From Nitrosopumilales archaeon (GTDB taxonomy: Archaea > Thermoproteota > Nitrososphaeria > Nitrososphaerales > Nitrosopumilaceae), in contig JADNRU010000002.1 in the NCBI GenBank assembly GCA_016276965.1, positions 1 through 64,000 on the forward strand: DNA of 64,000 bases, given 5' to 3'. Below, one piece after another: positions 20,961 through 29,802 of this stretch. Both the position numbers and the translations under genes were made by a program. Numbering within the stretch: position 1 is the first letter of the stretch; each line of letters starts with the position of its first letter. The notes beneath the pieces are model-generated. The model ran no database searches. It saw nothing but the letters and a program-made list of their open reading frames with translations, and was not told where the DNA came from.

Positions 20961-21185
20961 TTATCTTTTTAGTACAGGTTTTCCTTTTGAATCGTTTTCT
21001 CTTTCTGAGTCCATGGGGCCTTGGTTAAATTCTCTGTGCATGTAACTTTGGGTTGCACCTTCTTTCTTACGGCAGAATTTTTTATGCACAGATTCTTCTA
21101 TCTTTAGAGTGTCTTCATTTTCATGAAACATTCTTTTTCCACAATCCGGGCAGACTATTTCTGGCATGGAGTCAAGTGATTTCAA
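20961..21185 (-). CDS. Small zinc-finger-like protein
   Basis: VCPDCGKRMFHENEDTLKIEESVHKKFC (CxxC...HxxxxC). Confidence 0.6.
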   Translation of the reverse strand: MKSLDSMPEIVCPDCGKRMFHENEDTLKIEESVHKKFCRKKEGATQSYMHREFNQGPMDSERENDSKGKPVLKR

Positions 21186-21265
21186 ATGTATTTATTTTAT
21201 TCCGAAATCAAAGCCAAAATATTTCTAAACTACACTTCTAATACCTCCATTAAGGATTATTTTGT

Positions 21266-21391
21266 ATGGCTGAGCCCGATCTTATCCCCTTTACAGTATG
21301 GTCAATTACTACTATTGTTATAGTGGCGGTAACGGGTATATCTTACCGTATTTTTTCTAGGAGAAAACGTGATGAGAACTCTTCACCTTGA
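21266..21391 (+). CDS. Small single-TM protein (41 aa), overlaps the next CDS
   Basis: MAEPDLIPFTVWSITTIVIVAVTGISYRIFSRRKRDENSSP; one TM plus basic tail; 23-nt overlap with DUF99 ORF. Confidence 0.6.
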   Translation: MAEPDLIPFTVWSITTIVIVAVTGISYRIFSRRKRDENSSP

Positions 21392-21944
21392 AAAAAAAGG
21401 CCTGCGTGGATTAGCTATTGCAGAGAGTTTTACTCAGAATTCAAAAAAATCCATTCTTGCTGGAATTGTAATGCGACGTGATTTTGTAATTGATGGATTT
21501 GTATTAGGTAAAGCAACACTTGAAGGAAATGACGCAACCGATGAAATTATGCGAATGTTCAATAAACTTGCTAGACCCGACATTAGCTATCTATTAGTTT
21601 CAGGAGTTGTCATTTCGATGTATAATATTGTAAATCTAAAAAAAATTTCAGACTCTCTTGGCATACCTGTAATCGGAGTAACCTACCAAGATTCAACTGG
21701 AATTGAAGAAGCTATAAAACATCATTTCCCAGACTCCTATAAATCAAAACTAAAAGATTACAAAGAATTGAAAGAAAGAGAAAAAATTACACTTGATACT
21801 TCATATGATGTATACGTGAGAAGGGAAGGTTGTAGCCTTTCTGATGTCAAACATCTTTTAAATGAATTAACTTTGCAGGGCTCTTTTCCAGAACCATTGA
21901 GGGTCGCTCAACTGCTTGCAAGAACCATTCTTGAGGAAACTTAA
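21369..21944 (+). CDS. DUF99 family protein (endonuclease V-related fold)
   Basis: GLRGLAIAESF, ILAGIVMRRDFVIDGFVLGKATLEGNDAT, YLLVSGVVISMYNIV. Confidence 0.83.
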   Translation: MMRTLHLEKKGLRGLAIAESFTQNSKKSILAGIVMRRDFVIDGFVLGKATLEGNDATDEIMRMFNKLARPDISYLLVSGVVISMYNIVNLKKISDSLGIPVIGVTYQDSTGIEEAIKHHFPDSYKSKLKDYKELKEREKITLDTSYDVYVRREGCSLSDVKHLLNELTLQGSFPEPLRVAQLLARTILEET

Positions 21945-22702
21945 CCCTCTGAGGCTGTTTTTCCACCATCAACATTTAGAATTGCTCCAGTAATCCAATT
22001 AGCCTCATCAGAAGCAAAGTAAACAGCTGCATTTGCAACATCAACTGGTTCTCCAATTCTGTTTAATGGTAATCTATCTTCCAGAACTTTTCTAGCTTTA
22101 GGGTCATCAAGGTATGGTTTTATCATGCCTGAGTTTATTATTCCAGGATTAATACAGTTACATCTAACATTACTTCTAGCATATTCTATTGCAATTGACT
22201 TTGTAAACATGCTAATTGCAGCTTTAGTAGCTGAATAAACAGCTAGGTGAACTCTTGGAATTGCACGCTCACTCGATATTGAACCTAAATTAATTATGCA
22301 ACCACTTTTTTTCTCTCTCATACTGGGTAAAACAGCTTTTGTCATTTTGAAAGTTCCTAGCATGTTTATGTTTATCAACTTTGTAATCTCAGATTCAGGC
22401 ATTTCATGAAAGTGTACTGGATCATTTATCGCTCCAGCACTATTTATCAAAACGTCAATTCTTCCATAATTGCTGATAATTTGTTCTACTGTTTTTAGCA
22501 CTTGTGATTCATTTGTAATATCACACTGGATTGAAGCTGCTGCATCTTGATTTTTTACAGTGGATTGGGCCATCTTTAACGTCTCAAGTTTTCGACCCAA
22601 AAGGACGACTTTAGCACCTTCCTCAACAAATCTCTGGACAATACTAATTCCAATGTCGCTTGATGCCCCAGTAACTACTGCAACTTTGTCCTTCAGACGC
22701 AT
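21941..22702 (-). CDS. SDR-family oxidoreductase
   Basis: [49 protein letters not shown]. Confidence 0.92.
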   Translation of the reverse strand: MRLKDKVAVVTGASSDIGISIVQRFVEEGAKVVLLGRKLETLKMAQSTVKNQDAAASIQCDITNESQVLKTVEQIISNYGRIDVLINSAGAINDPVHFHEMPESEITKLININMLGTFKMTKAVLPSMREKKSGCIINLGSISSERAIPRVHLAVYSATKAAISMFTKSIAIEYARSNVRCNCINPGIINSGMIKPYLDDPKARKVLEDRLPLNRIGEPVDVANAAVYFASDEANWITGAILNVDGGKTASEG

Positions 22703-22730
22703 GCTTTTATGATATTTTGATCATCTTAAA

Positions 22731-23621
22731 TTATTTATGCTGATTTTCTAATTTTGTTGTTTGATTTAGGAAGGCAAGAATTCCGGTATAATCAAGATCT
22801 CCTAATCCATTTTCAACTGCATTTTTGTAAAGTTCATTAGCTTTTATTGTCATTGGAAGTTCAAGTCCAAAATCTTTGGCTGCTTCATTTATTGTGTCCA
22901 AGTCTTTTTTTAGATTTTTTAAAGTAAAGGTTGGATCAAATTTGTTTTCAACCATTTTGTATGCTTTATTTTCACTCATTCCAGTTTTGAAATAAGTAGA
23001 ATTCAGAATTTTTAAAAATACTTCAGGATCAATTCCTGCGCCTCTTGCAAGGGTTATCCCCTCAGATATTGCCAGTGCTAACATTCCAATTTGTAGATTC
23101 ATTGCAAGTTTCACAGAATGGGCAGTACCATTTGGTCCAAGAAAAAATGTTTTGTTAGCAACTGTTTCAAATTCTTTTTTATGTTTTTCAAAAGCTTTTT
23201 TGTCACCTGCAGCCATTAACACTAGCTCTCCTTTTATTGCTACATTTGGTCCTCCCATAACTGGAGTATCTAGCATTGTAATGTTGTATTTGCTGAATTT
23301 TTTTGCAATTTCTTTTGATGCATTTGGATTTATTGTGCTCATATCTGCTACTATCAAATCTTTGTGTTTTCCTTCAACTATGCCTTTTCCTCCAAAAGAA
23401 ACATCCCTTACAGCATTTGCATCTTTTACAATTGTGAAAACTAAATCTGATGCTAATGAGACATCCATGGGAGAATTTACAACTTTGGCGCCATGATTTG
23501 CTAGATCCTTTGTTTTACTTTTGGTTCTATTGAATACTGTTAATTGATATCCTGATTCTAAAATATGCAATCCCACGGCATTGCCCAACATGCCAGTTCC
23601 AATAATCCCTATCCTAGTCAC
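22731..23621 (-). CDS. NAD(P)-dependent oxidoreductase, 3-hydroxyisobutyrate dehydrogenase family
   Basis: IGIIGTGMLGNAVGLHIL, DTPVMGGPNVAIKGELVLMAAGD, KLAMNLQIG. Confidence 0.9.
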   Translation of the reverse strand: MTRIGIIGTGMLGNAVGLHILESGYQLTVFNRTKSKTKDLANHGAKVVNSPMDVSLASDLVFTIVKDANAVRDVSFGGKGIVEGKHKDLIVADMSTINPNASKEIAKKFSKYNITMLDTPVMGGPNVAIKGELVLMAAGDKKAFEKHKKEFETVANKTFFLGPNGTAHSVKLAMNLQIGMLALAISEGITLARGAGIDPEVFLKILNSTYFKTGMSENKAYKMVENKFDPTFTLKNLKKDLDTINEAAKDFGLELPMTIKANELYKNAVENGLGDLDYTGILAFLNQTTKLENQHK

Positions 23622-23680
23622 AACGTTTTTTGTTTGGAGTATGATTATGTATTTTACTCGTTGGGTAAATTAAGCCAAGG

Positions 23681-24067
23681 CTATTTTCTTTCCTCGGCTT
23701 TAATTTTCCACTTTTCAGTTCCCAATCGAGAAGCTTCTAACTCTAAATGCCCAATTACCTTATCACCCCTTCTTACCAAAGCATAATCTGATTTTTTCAT
23801 ATGGAGAATTTTTTCCTTGGTTTTGTATCCTCCCTCAATAACCTTGATTTTAAATCGTTTACTGGCTTTGATAATTAACTTCCGAGCAGAAGGAACATTG
23901 CCAATCCAGGAGAACATCTCAAAGGTTCCAAAATTTTTTGTTGTAAGATTGTATCCATACAACCTAGCTTCGAATTTTAATTTCTGCTTTGCAGCTTCTT
24001 CGTTTAACCATTCAACAATCTTTAATCCATATCCTTCCTCAACTCCAAAAGATTCTGATTCCCTCAT
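23681..24067 (-). CDS. Hypothetical protein
   Basis: Long ORF with protein-like composition; no recognised motif. Confidence 0.55.
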   Translation of the reverse strand: MRESESFGVEEGYGLKIVEWLNEEAAKQKLKFEARLYGYNLTTKNFGTFEMFSWIGNVPSARKLIIKASKRFKIKVIEGGYKTKEKILHMKKSDYALVRRGDKVIGHLELEASRLGTEKWKIKAEERK

Positions 24068-24417
24068 AATTCTAATTTCAAATCATACTACATGAATAAT
24101 CAAGTCATAAACCATTCTCTTTTTGTTAAACAAAATCTTGTATTAATTTGAATACAAAGTAAAAAGAAAGGAAAGTAATTTCCTTTTGAAATACGTCTAA
24201 AGATGTATCGGATGGTAATGGTTCTGGGATTGGAACGTCCCCCGTTTGAACAACTGTGACTGAACCTACCCATATTCCTGGTTGTTAATTTAAAGCGATC
24301 CGCAGAATTGCCAGTAAAAAAGATTAGAAAAGGCTATTAATAAAAAACCGATTTTTCGGAAAACCAGAATCAGACCTTCATATTAAACTAAAAATAGTTT
24401 CAAATTGAATCCCATAT

Positions 24418-24786
24418 ATGATAACTATAGACTGCAGAGATGTTGAATCAATAAAAAATGAATTGCTAGTATATGTATCAGATCAAGTAGCTGCCATTCC
24501 TGCATTAAAGCTACATGAATTCATGTTATCCCCAATAGAAGATGACGATGTTATTGATAAAACGGAGGTAATTAGCGTGATAAAAGAATTTTTAAATTCA
24601 ATTGGTGAGGGAAGAAATTTTGCAGTAATTTCTAAGGAAGATGTTATTTTGATAAAATCAATCTATGGCAAAACAATAAAAAGAAAATCAAAAGCTCCTC
24701 AACGTATGTTTTCTTGTCCACACTGTGGATTTTTAACACAATATGAAGTTGAACATAACAATCATGTAAAGATCCATTACTTGTAA
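24418..24786 (+). CDS. Hypothetical protein with C-terminal C2H2-like zinc finger
   Basis: FSCPHCGFLTQYEVEHNNHVKIHY (CxxC...HxxxH). Confidence 0.7.
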   Translation: MITIDCRDVESIKNELLVYVSDQVAAIPALKLHEFMLSPIEDDDVIDKTEVISVIKEFLNSIGEGRNFAVISKEDVILIKSIYGKTIKRKSKAPQRMFSCPHCGFLTQYEVEHNNHVKIHYL

Positions 24787-24852
24787 GGATAAACCTATTT
24801 TTTTAATGAAAATTAGATGATAATTTATAAATACTAAATACGAATTAATATT

Positions 24853-25038
24853 ATGGACAAGCCACAAAAAAAAGGAAACACATCAAAAATTTATTGTGAA
24901 AAATGTGATTCAATATTTGAATCTAGGAAAAAATATGATGAACATTTCTCAAAGCACTCATCAGGAGTTTATTGTGAATCATGTCCAATTGATACAGTTG
25001 TCCAAAAACTTGCAAATTTATTTAAAAGGGCAAAATAG
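24853..25038 (+). CDS. Small C2H2 zinc-finger protein
   Basis: YCEKCDSIFESRKKYDEHFSKHSS. Confidence 0.72.
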   Translation: MDKPQKKGNTSKIYCEKCDSIFESRKKYDEHFSKHSSGVYCESCPIDTVVQKLANLFKRAK

Positions 25039-25108
25039 AATTTTATAAAATTCGAGAATACAAAATTTGGAACAAGTTTTTTAAATTATTGAAGAATGAG
25101 AAGAATTC

Positions 25109-25777
25109 ATGAAGAAAAAAGGTATTATTTTTGGTGGAATTGTGGCAGCTGTAATTATTGGAATTATAGGGGCTGCTGCCTTAATGCAAACAGGTTCAGA
25201 GTCGTTAAATCTAGACATGGGCAGAAGTCATGGTACTGTATCTACTGCCATGGGCTCACCAATACTTGGTTCAGAGTCAGCTCCAATCACAATTATAGAA
25301 TTCGGAGATTACCAATGTAATCAATGTTATAACTGGTTTCACAATACCAAACCAGCAATTTTTGAAAATTATATTGAAACAGGAAAGGCAAATTTAGTTT
25401 TCGTTGATCTTGCTGTTTTAGGACGTGATTCACTAAAAGCTGCTACTGCTTCATATTGTGCAGAAGAACAAGGACAATATTGGGAGTATCATGATCTTTT
25501 GTATAACTCCCAAGAAGCAATTAACAACGGCTGGGCAAATTCTGAACGTCTCAAAGCATTTGCATTTAGTTTAGGACTTGATATGGAATTGTTTGAGAGT
25601 TGCTTCGATTCAGGAAAATTCAATAAAAGAGTTCAATTCAATATTAATGAAGCAAAAAAACAAGGTGCAACTGGCACTCCCACATTCATTATAGTTAATG
25701 ATAAAGGCCAACAACAAAAAATAGGCGGAGCACAACCCTATGCAGTTTTTAAGAATGTATTAGACTCTATGATATAG
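25109..25777 (+). CDS. Membrane-anchored DsbA-family thioredoxin-fold protein
   Basis: N-terminal TM; ITIIEFGDYQCNQCYNWF, TGTPTFIIVND cis-Pro loop. Confidence 0.88.
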   Translation: MKKKGIIFGGIVAAVIIGIIGAAALMQTGSESLNLDMGRSHGTVSTAMGSPILGSESAPITIIEFGDYQCNQCYNWFHNTKPAIFENYIETGKANLVFVDLAVLGRDSLKAATASYCAEEQGQYWEYHDLLYNSQEAINNGWANSERLKAFAFSLGLDMELFESCFDSGKFNKRVQFNINEAKKQGATGTPTFIIVNDKGQQQKIGGAQPYAVFKNVLDSMI

Positions 25778-25778
25778 A

Positions 25779-26261
25779 ATGCTACAACCTGTAAAACTGG
25801 TATTTTTAAATTATCAATATATTATTTTAGCTGCAGCAATTTTCGTTGGGATGCTTATCCCACTTTCTATTGTTTCAGAATTTATTTTTCTTGAACCATA
25901 TGTTGTGGCACACCTTCCTAGTGGTAGCGAGTTAAGTTTTCTTTTAATTGTTATCGTATCTGCATTGTCAGGTTTAGTTCTTGCAATGAATGTTTATCGA
26001 ATCAAATTATTCCGTCGTAGTACAAAAAGTAAGATAAGTGGTGGGGTTTTTGGTTCAATAATTGGTGCTGCAGCTGGGGCGTGTAGTTGTGGCCCAATTG
26101 GTTTTGCAGTAATATCAACATTTGGTACAGCAGGTGGAGTTGCAACTGCATTTTTGACAAATTATGAAATTCCCCTAAGACTTGCAGCTATTGCAATTTT
26201 GGTTTTTACTTTCTATACTACTTCGAAATCTCTTTCAATTGAATGCAAGATAAAAAACTAA
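25779..26261 (+). CDS. Multi-TM protein of unknown function, next to DsbA-like gene
   Basis: Four hydrophobic segments and a GAAAGACSCGPIGFAVISTFG motif; starts 1 nt after the upstream stop. Confidence 0.75.
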   Translation: MLQPVKLVFLNYQYIILAAAIFVGMLIPLSIVSEFIFLEPYVVAHLPSGSELSFLLIVIVSALSGLVLAMNVYRIKLFRRSTKSKISGGVFGSIIGAAAGACSCGPIGFAVISTFGTAGGVATAFLTNYEIPLRLAAIAILVFTFYTTSKSLSIECKIKN

Positions 26262-26275
26262 TTTTCTAATTTAGA

Positions 26276-26339
26276 GACGGCCTGAATCCCATAATAACAC
26301 CCCGAGATAGGACGTGTGTGGAAAGGAGATCCAGCCGTC
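26276..26339. ncRNA. Candidate structured noncoding RNA (strand uncertain)
   Basis: 64-nt segment closed by perfect GACGGC/GCCGTC stem, about 55% GC by manual count within AT-rich flanks; no convincing ORF. Confidence 0.45.
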
Positions 26340-26642
26340 ACTGAAAAATAATGACATTTTTTTGGATTTGAAGAAGCGCTTGTTTATTTTGATCAAGCTT
26401 TTGAAATTTATTTACTCTTGAATTGTATTTTTTTAGGTTTGTTGACACACCTTGGTTATGATTGGATCCATTTACCAAATTGATTCGAAATTACTAAAAG
26501 GGCAAATTTTTGTAACCTTGAGGTCTATCACCGAGTTACATGAAATAAATTCAGAAAATGTCAATAATGTTCATTCCAATCAGGCCAAGCAGAAAAAATT
26601 CTGATGCAGATGATTTAGAAGCCGAAGAAGAATAAAACTATT

Positions 26643-27581
26643 TTAGGATACGGATCTTATCTGCTCAAAAGAATTGTCTGGGACACTTAATTTTTTAAAT
26701 ACATTGGGATGAATTATTTTTGCTAAAATTTCAATACCTGTTATGGTCCTAATACTTGGTTTGCTAAAAAAAGAATTTGCATCAACTGCATATACCTTAT
26801 TTTTTAACACTGCATCAAGTTCCGACCATATTTTATTTTTCAACAAAAAATTCTGATATTCAGAAATAGTTCTTCGAGCATCAAACCCACATGGCATAAT
26901 AATTATGATTTCCGGCTCTGATTTTATGACCTCATCCAGAGTCATTCTTCTCGAATGTTCTCCAATTTTACCAATTTGGTTTTTTCCTCCAGCAATTTCA
27001 ATCATTTCTGGAACCCAATGACCCGCAGTAAAGAATGGTTCGATCCATTCAATTGCTAAAACCTTTGGTCTCTTCTCAAAATTCTGATTTTTAATGAAAT
27101 CGATTCTTTTTTGAAGATAATACCTTAAATCTTCACCTTCTTTTTCTTTTCCAATTAATTTTGAAACATCAATAATGCTATTCAGGATGTCTTCAACATT
27201 GTGTGGATCCATTGAAAGAACTTTTGGCGGATTTTTTAAAACTCTAAGAGCTTGTTCAACATGATTTGTATAAGCTGCACAAACTTCGCATGTTTGTTGT
27301 GAAATAATAAGATCAGGGTTTGCTTTAATGAGATTATTTTCATTTAAAACGAAAATTTCTTTTCCTTGTTTAAGTAAAGTGCTAGTTGTCTCATCAATTT
27401 GCTTACTATTCATATTTTCAGAATCAAAAACAGAGTTAATTATACGAGGTTTTAATTTAGCACTTTTGGGATATATACATTCGTGGGTCACTCCATAAAT
27501 TTTGTCTTCTTCACCTAGCTCATACAACAGTTCTGTTGCACTAGGTAAAAGTGAGACGATCCTCTCAAACCCCATATCCAT
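26643..27581 (-). CDS. BtuF-like cobalamin-binding / ABC substrate-binding domain protein
   Basis: RIVSLLPSATELLYELGEEDKIYGVTHECIYP, PDLIISQQTCEVCAA, EPEIIIIMPCGFD. Confidence 0.82.
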   Translation of the reverse strand: MDMGFERIVSLLPSATELLYELGEEDKIYGVTHECIYPKSAKLKPRIINSVFDSENMNSKQIDETTSTLLKQGKEIFVLNENNLIKANPDLIISQQTCEVCAAYTNHVEQALRVLKNPPKVLSMDPHNVEDILNSIIDVSKLIGKEKEGEDLRYYLQKRIDFIKNQNFEKRPKVLAIEWIEPFFTAGHWVPEMIEIAGGKNQIGKIGEHSRRMTLDEVIKSEPEIIIIMPCGFDARRTISEYQNFLLKNKIWSELDAVLKNKVYAVDANSFFSKPSIRTITGIEILAKIIHPNVFKKLSVPDNSFEQIRSVS

Positions 27582-27676
27582 TGTGTAAGTTTTTCTGCTT
27601 TAAACTTCATGCGTTGACAATTAATCAAACCATTACATTAGACACCTTAATACCATAAAATGAAAATATAGCTGTA

Positions 27677-28834
27677 TTGCCTCAAAACTCCCAAGATATC
27701 AGAAAAGCAATAGAGGCAAAATGGAGAGAATATTTATCAAAATATGGTAACTTGTTTTCATCTGATTTTGTGAGTGGCTCTAGTCCACCTTCAGTTTTTG
27801 TTGGATCTTACAATTATCCAAAAGTTGCAGTAGGACCAATGGTTCCACCGATTCATGGCGATACTTCTCTTCTAGATGCCCCAGAACACTGGCTAGGAAA
27901 AAGCCTAGAAGAAATTGTAAATTATAGACTAAACCTAATCCGTGGAATTCAAAAGGTCTCAGTAATAGACCCTTCTGGAAGATACATTGAAAATTTGCAA
28001 GAAATTGCAATGGCAGAAAAACCCACTGATTCTGACATTCAATTTCATAAATCAACTACTCCCATCATATCTATCGATGGAGAAAGCGCTCCATTTGGGC
28101 CAATTGGAGAGATAAAATCTGCCAAATTTTCAAATTCATCCCCAAAAAAACAGATTGAAAAAGTATTCTATGACAAGGATCTTAAAGCTCAAGATGCGGT
28201 TTTATCTCTTTACAACAGTGGAATAGAGATATCAAAAATTCAAAAATGTTTTAGCATAGGAATGATGGGCAAAAAAAGAAAACTTGTCCCAACGAGATGG
28301 AGTATAACTGCAACTGATGATATTATTTCAAAAGATTTGGTGGACCAAATTTTAAATTATTCCTTGATTGACGCTTGCAAAGTTTTTTCATTTGAACATC
28401 TCGGAAATTTGTTTTCTGTTATTTTGTTCCCACACAGATGGATCTTTGAAATGATTGAAGCTTGGTATTCACACGGAATACTTGGATTTGGTTCTGATTC
28501 AGAAGACGCAAGAGGAATTAATCACCCTCCCGCAATTGCAGGTGCATACTTTGCAGCAAAATTAGCAGTAGCTGAATATCTTGTTAAAAACAAAATACAA
28601 AGTGGTGTTTTGATTTTACGAGAAATTAGACCAGAGTATGCTATTCCAGTGGGCGTGTGGCAAATCCGCGAAGGAATTCGTGCAGCTATGACGCAAAAAC
28701 CACAAGAAGTTTCTATCTTGGATGAAGCTATTGATATTGCTTGTAAAAAAATGAGTATCACCAAGTCAGAATGGATGCCAAAAGGAAGTATCTTAAAACG
28801 AATAAAACAGATGAGCCTTACAGACTTTTTTTAA
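27677..28834 (+). CDS. nreA: NreA-like DNA repair protein with C-terminal PCNA-interacting motif
   Basis: VGSYNYPKVAVGPM, DAPEHWLG, REIRPEYAIPVGVWQIREGIRAAM; C-terminus QMSLTDFF. Confidence 0.85.
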   Translation: MPQNSQDIRKAIEAKWREYLSKYGNLFSSDFVSGSSPPSVFVGSYNYPKVAVGPMVPPIHGDTSLLDAPEHWLGKSLEEIVNYRLNLIRGIQKVSVIDPSGRYIENLQEIAMAEKPTDSDIQFHKSTTPIISIDGESAPFGPIGEIKSAKFSNSSPKKQIEKVFYDKDLKAQDAVLSLYNSGIEISKIQKCFSIGMMGKKRKLVPTRWSITATDDIISKDLVDQILNYSLIDACKVFSFEHLGNLFSVILFPHRWIFEMIEAWYSHGILGFGSDSEDARGINHPPAIAGAYFAAKLAVAEYLVKNKIQSGVLILREIRPEYAIPVGVWQIREGIRAAMTQKPQEVSILDEAIDIACKKMSITKSEWMPKGSILKRIKQMSLTDFF

Positions 28835-28847
28835 ATAGAATATTTAT

Positions 28848-29801
28848 TTGCCATTTTATCCAGATAAAATAATGCAAAATAGAAATTTGATTTTTGGAAT
28901 TGCATTAATTTCGAGTCCCATTTTATTTGCACTAGTTGCATTTCCTGACACTTTTAGTTTAAGCTGGAACCAAGGAAGAGGCGGTTATTTGTTTGCATTA
29001 GCTTTTGTGGTAGCTGAGCTTGTAGGTCTTAAAATACAGATTCCAACGAAACGTCTACTTGCAGTCATTCCACTTGCAGCCCTAACTATTGCATACTTGG
29101 TAGGGCTAGAATATGGATTACGTGAATACATTGAGGAATCTGCAAAAGTGTATGCTGTTGAACTGATATTTTCATGGACTTGGATGTGGGATTTTATTAT
29201 AATGGCAATATTTGTAGTGGTATCCCTTTTCATATTTTTTGGAAAAAAATGGATTCGAATTGCCCCTGCCGGACCAATATTTTTGACTGGTAGCGCGGTA
29301 ATACTTTCCCTTGATGCATTCTTTCCTTACGACACTTTAGGACCCTTACAATATGTGGTTCCACCACTTCTCGAAATTAATGCTTGGGTAATTACTTCCC
29401 TTGATTTGGGAATAGCAACTACAAGAGACAACCTGCTATTCTTAAAAGGTGACCATGGTGCAATGGCACTACAGGTTTTCTGGCCTTCAGCTGGCGTTCA
29501 TAGTGTTATCATCTATTCTCTTGTAATGATGGCATTTTTACTAAAAATGAACATTCCTCGCAATAGGAAGGCAATCTATTTCGGAATTGGCATTATTGGA
29601 ACTATTGGAGTAAACATGATCAGAATTTTTTCATTGTCAGTTTACGCATTAAAGGTAACAACTAATGCTCAACAATGGGAGGAATTTCATTCTGTAGCTG
29701 GGGAAATTATGTTTCTTCCATGGCTTTTTGTTTTCTTATTCGTGGTAATGTATATCGAAACTAAGCGTCTAAAAAAAATAGAAAAAAATAAGGTAAGTTA
29801 A
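28848..29801 (+). CDS. Exosortase/archaeosortase-like membrane protein (thaumarchaeal type)
   Basis: Multi-TM; FWPSAGVHSVIIYSL, GVNMIRIFSLSVYA, EEFHSVAGEIMFL at the order and spacing of exosortase C/R/H motifs. Confidence 0.7.
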   Translation: MPFYPDKIMQNRNLIFGIALISSPILFALVAFPDTFSLSWNQGRGGYLFALAFVVAELVGLKIQIPTKRLLAVIPLAALTIAYLVGLEYGLREYIEESAKVYAVELIFSWTWMWDFIIMAIFVVVSLFIFFGKKWIRIAPAGPIFLTGSAVILSLDAFFPYDTLGPLQYVVPPLLEINAWVITSLDLGIATTRDNLLFLKGDHGAMALQVFWPSAGVHSVIIYSLVMMAFLLKMNIPRNRKAIYFGIGIIGTIGVNMIRIFSLSVYALKVTTNAQQWEEFHSVAGEIMFLPWLFVFLFVVMYIETKRLKKIEKNKVS

Positions 29802-29802
29802 A

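Noticed and set aside
24180-24320. Possible tRNA or structured RNA in the gap before 24418
   Set aside because: No cloverleaf or T-loop consensus found; the moderately GC-rich part is better explained by the open frame noted separately.
25096-25320. ORF MRRIHEEKRYYFWWNCGSCNYWNYRGCC...
   Set aside because: Alternate frame of the DsbA-family gene; Trp/Tyr/Cys-rich composition is a frame-shift artefact.
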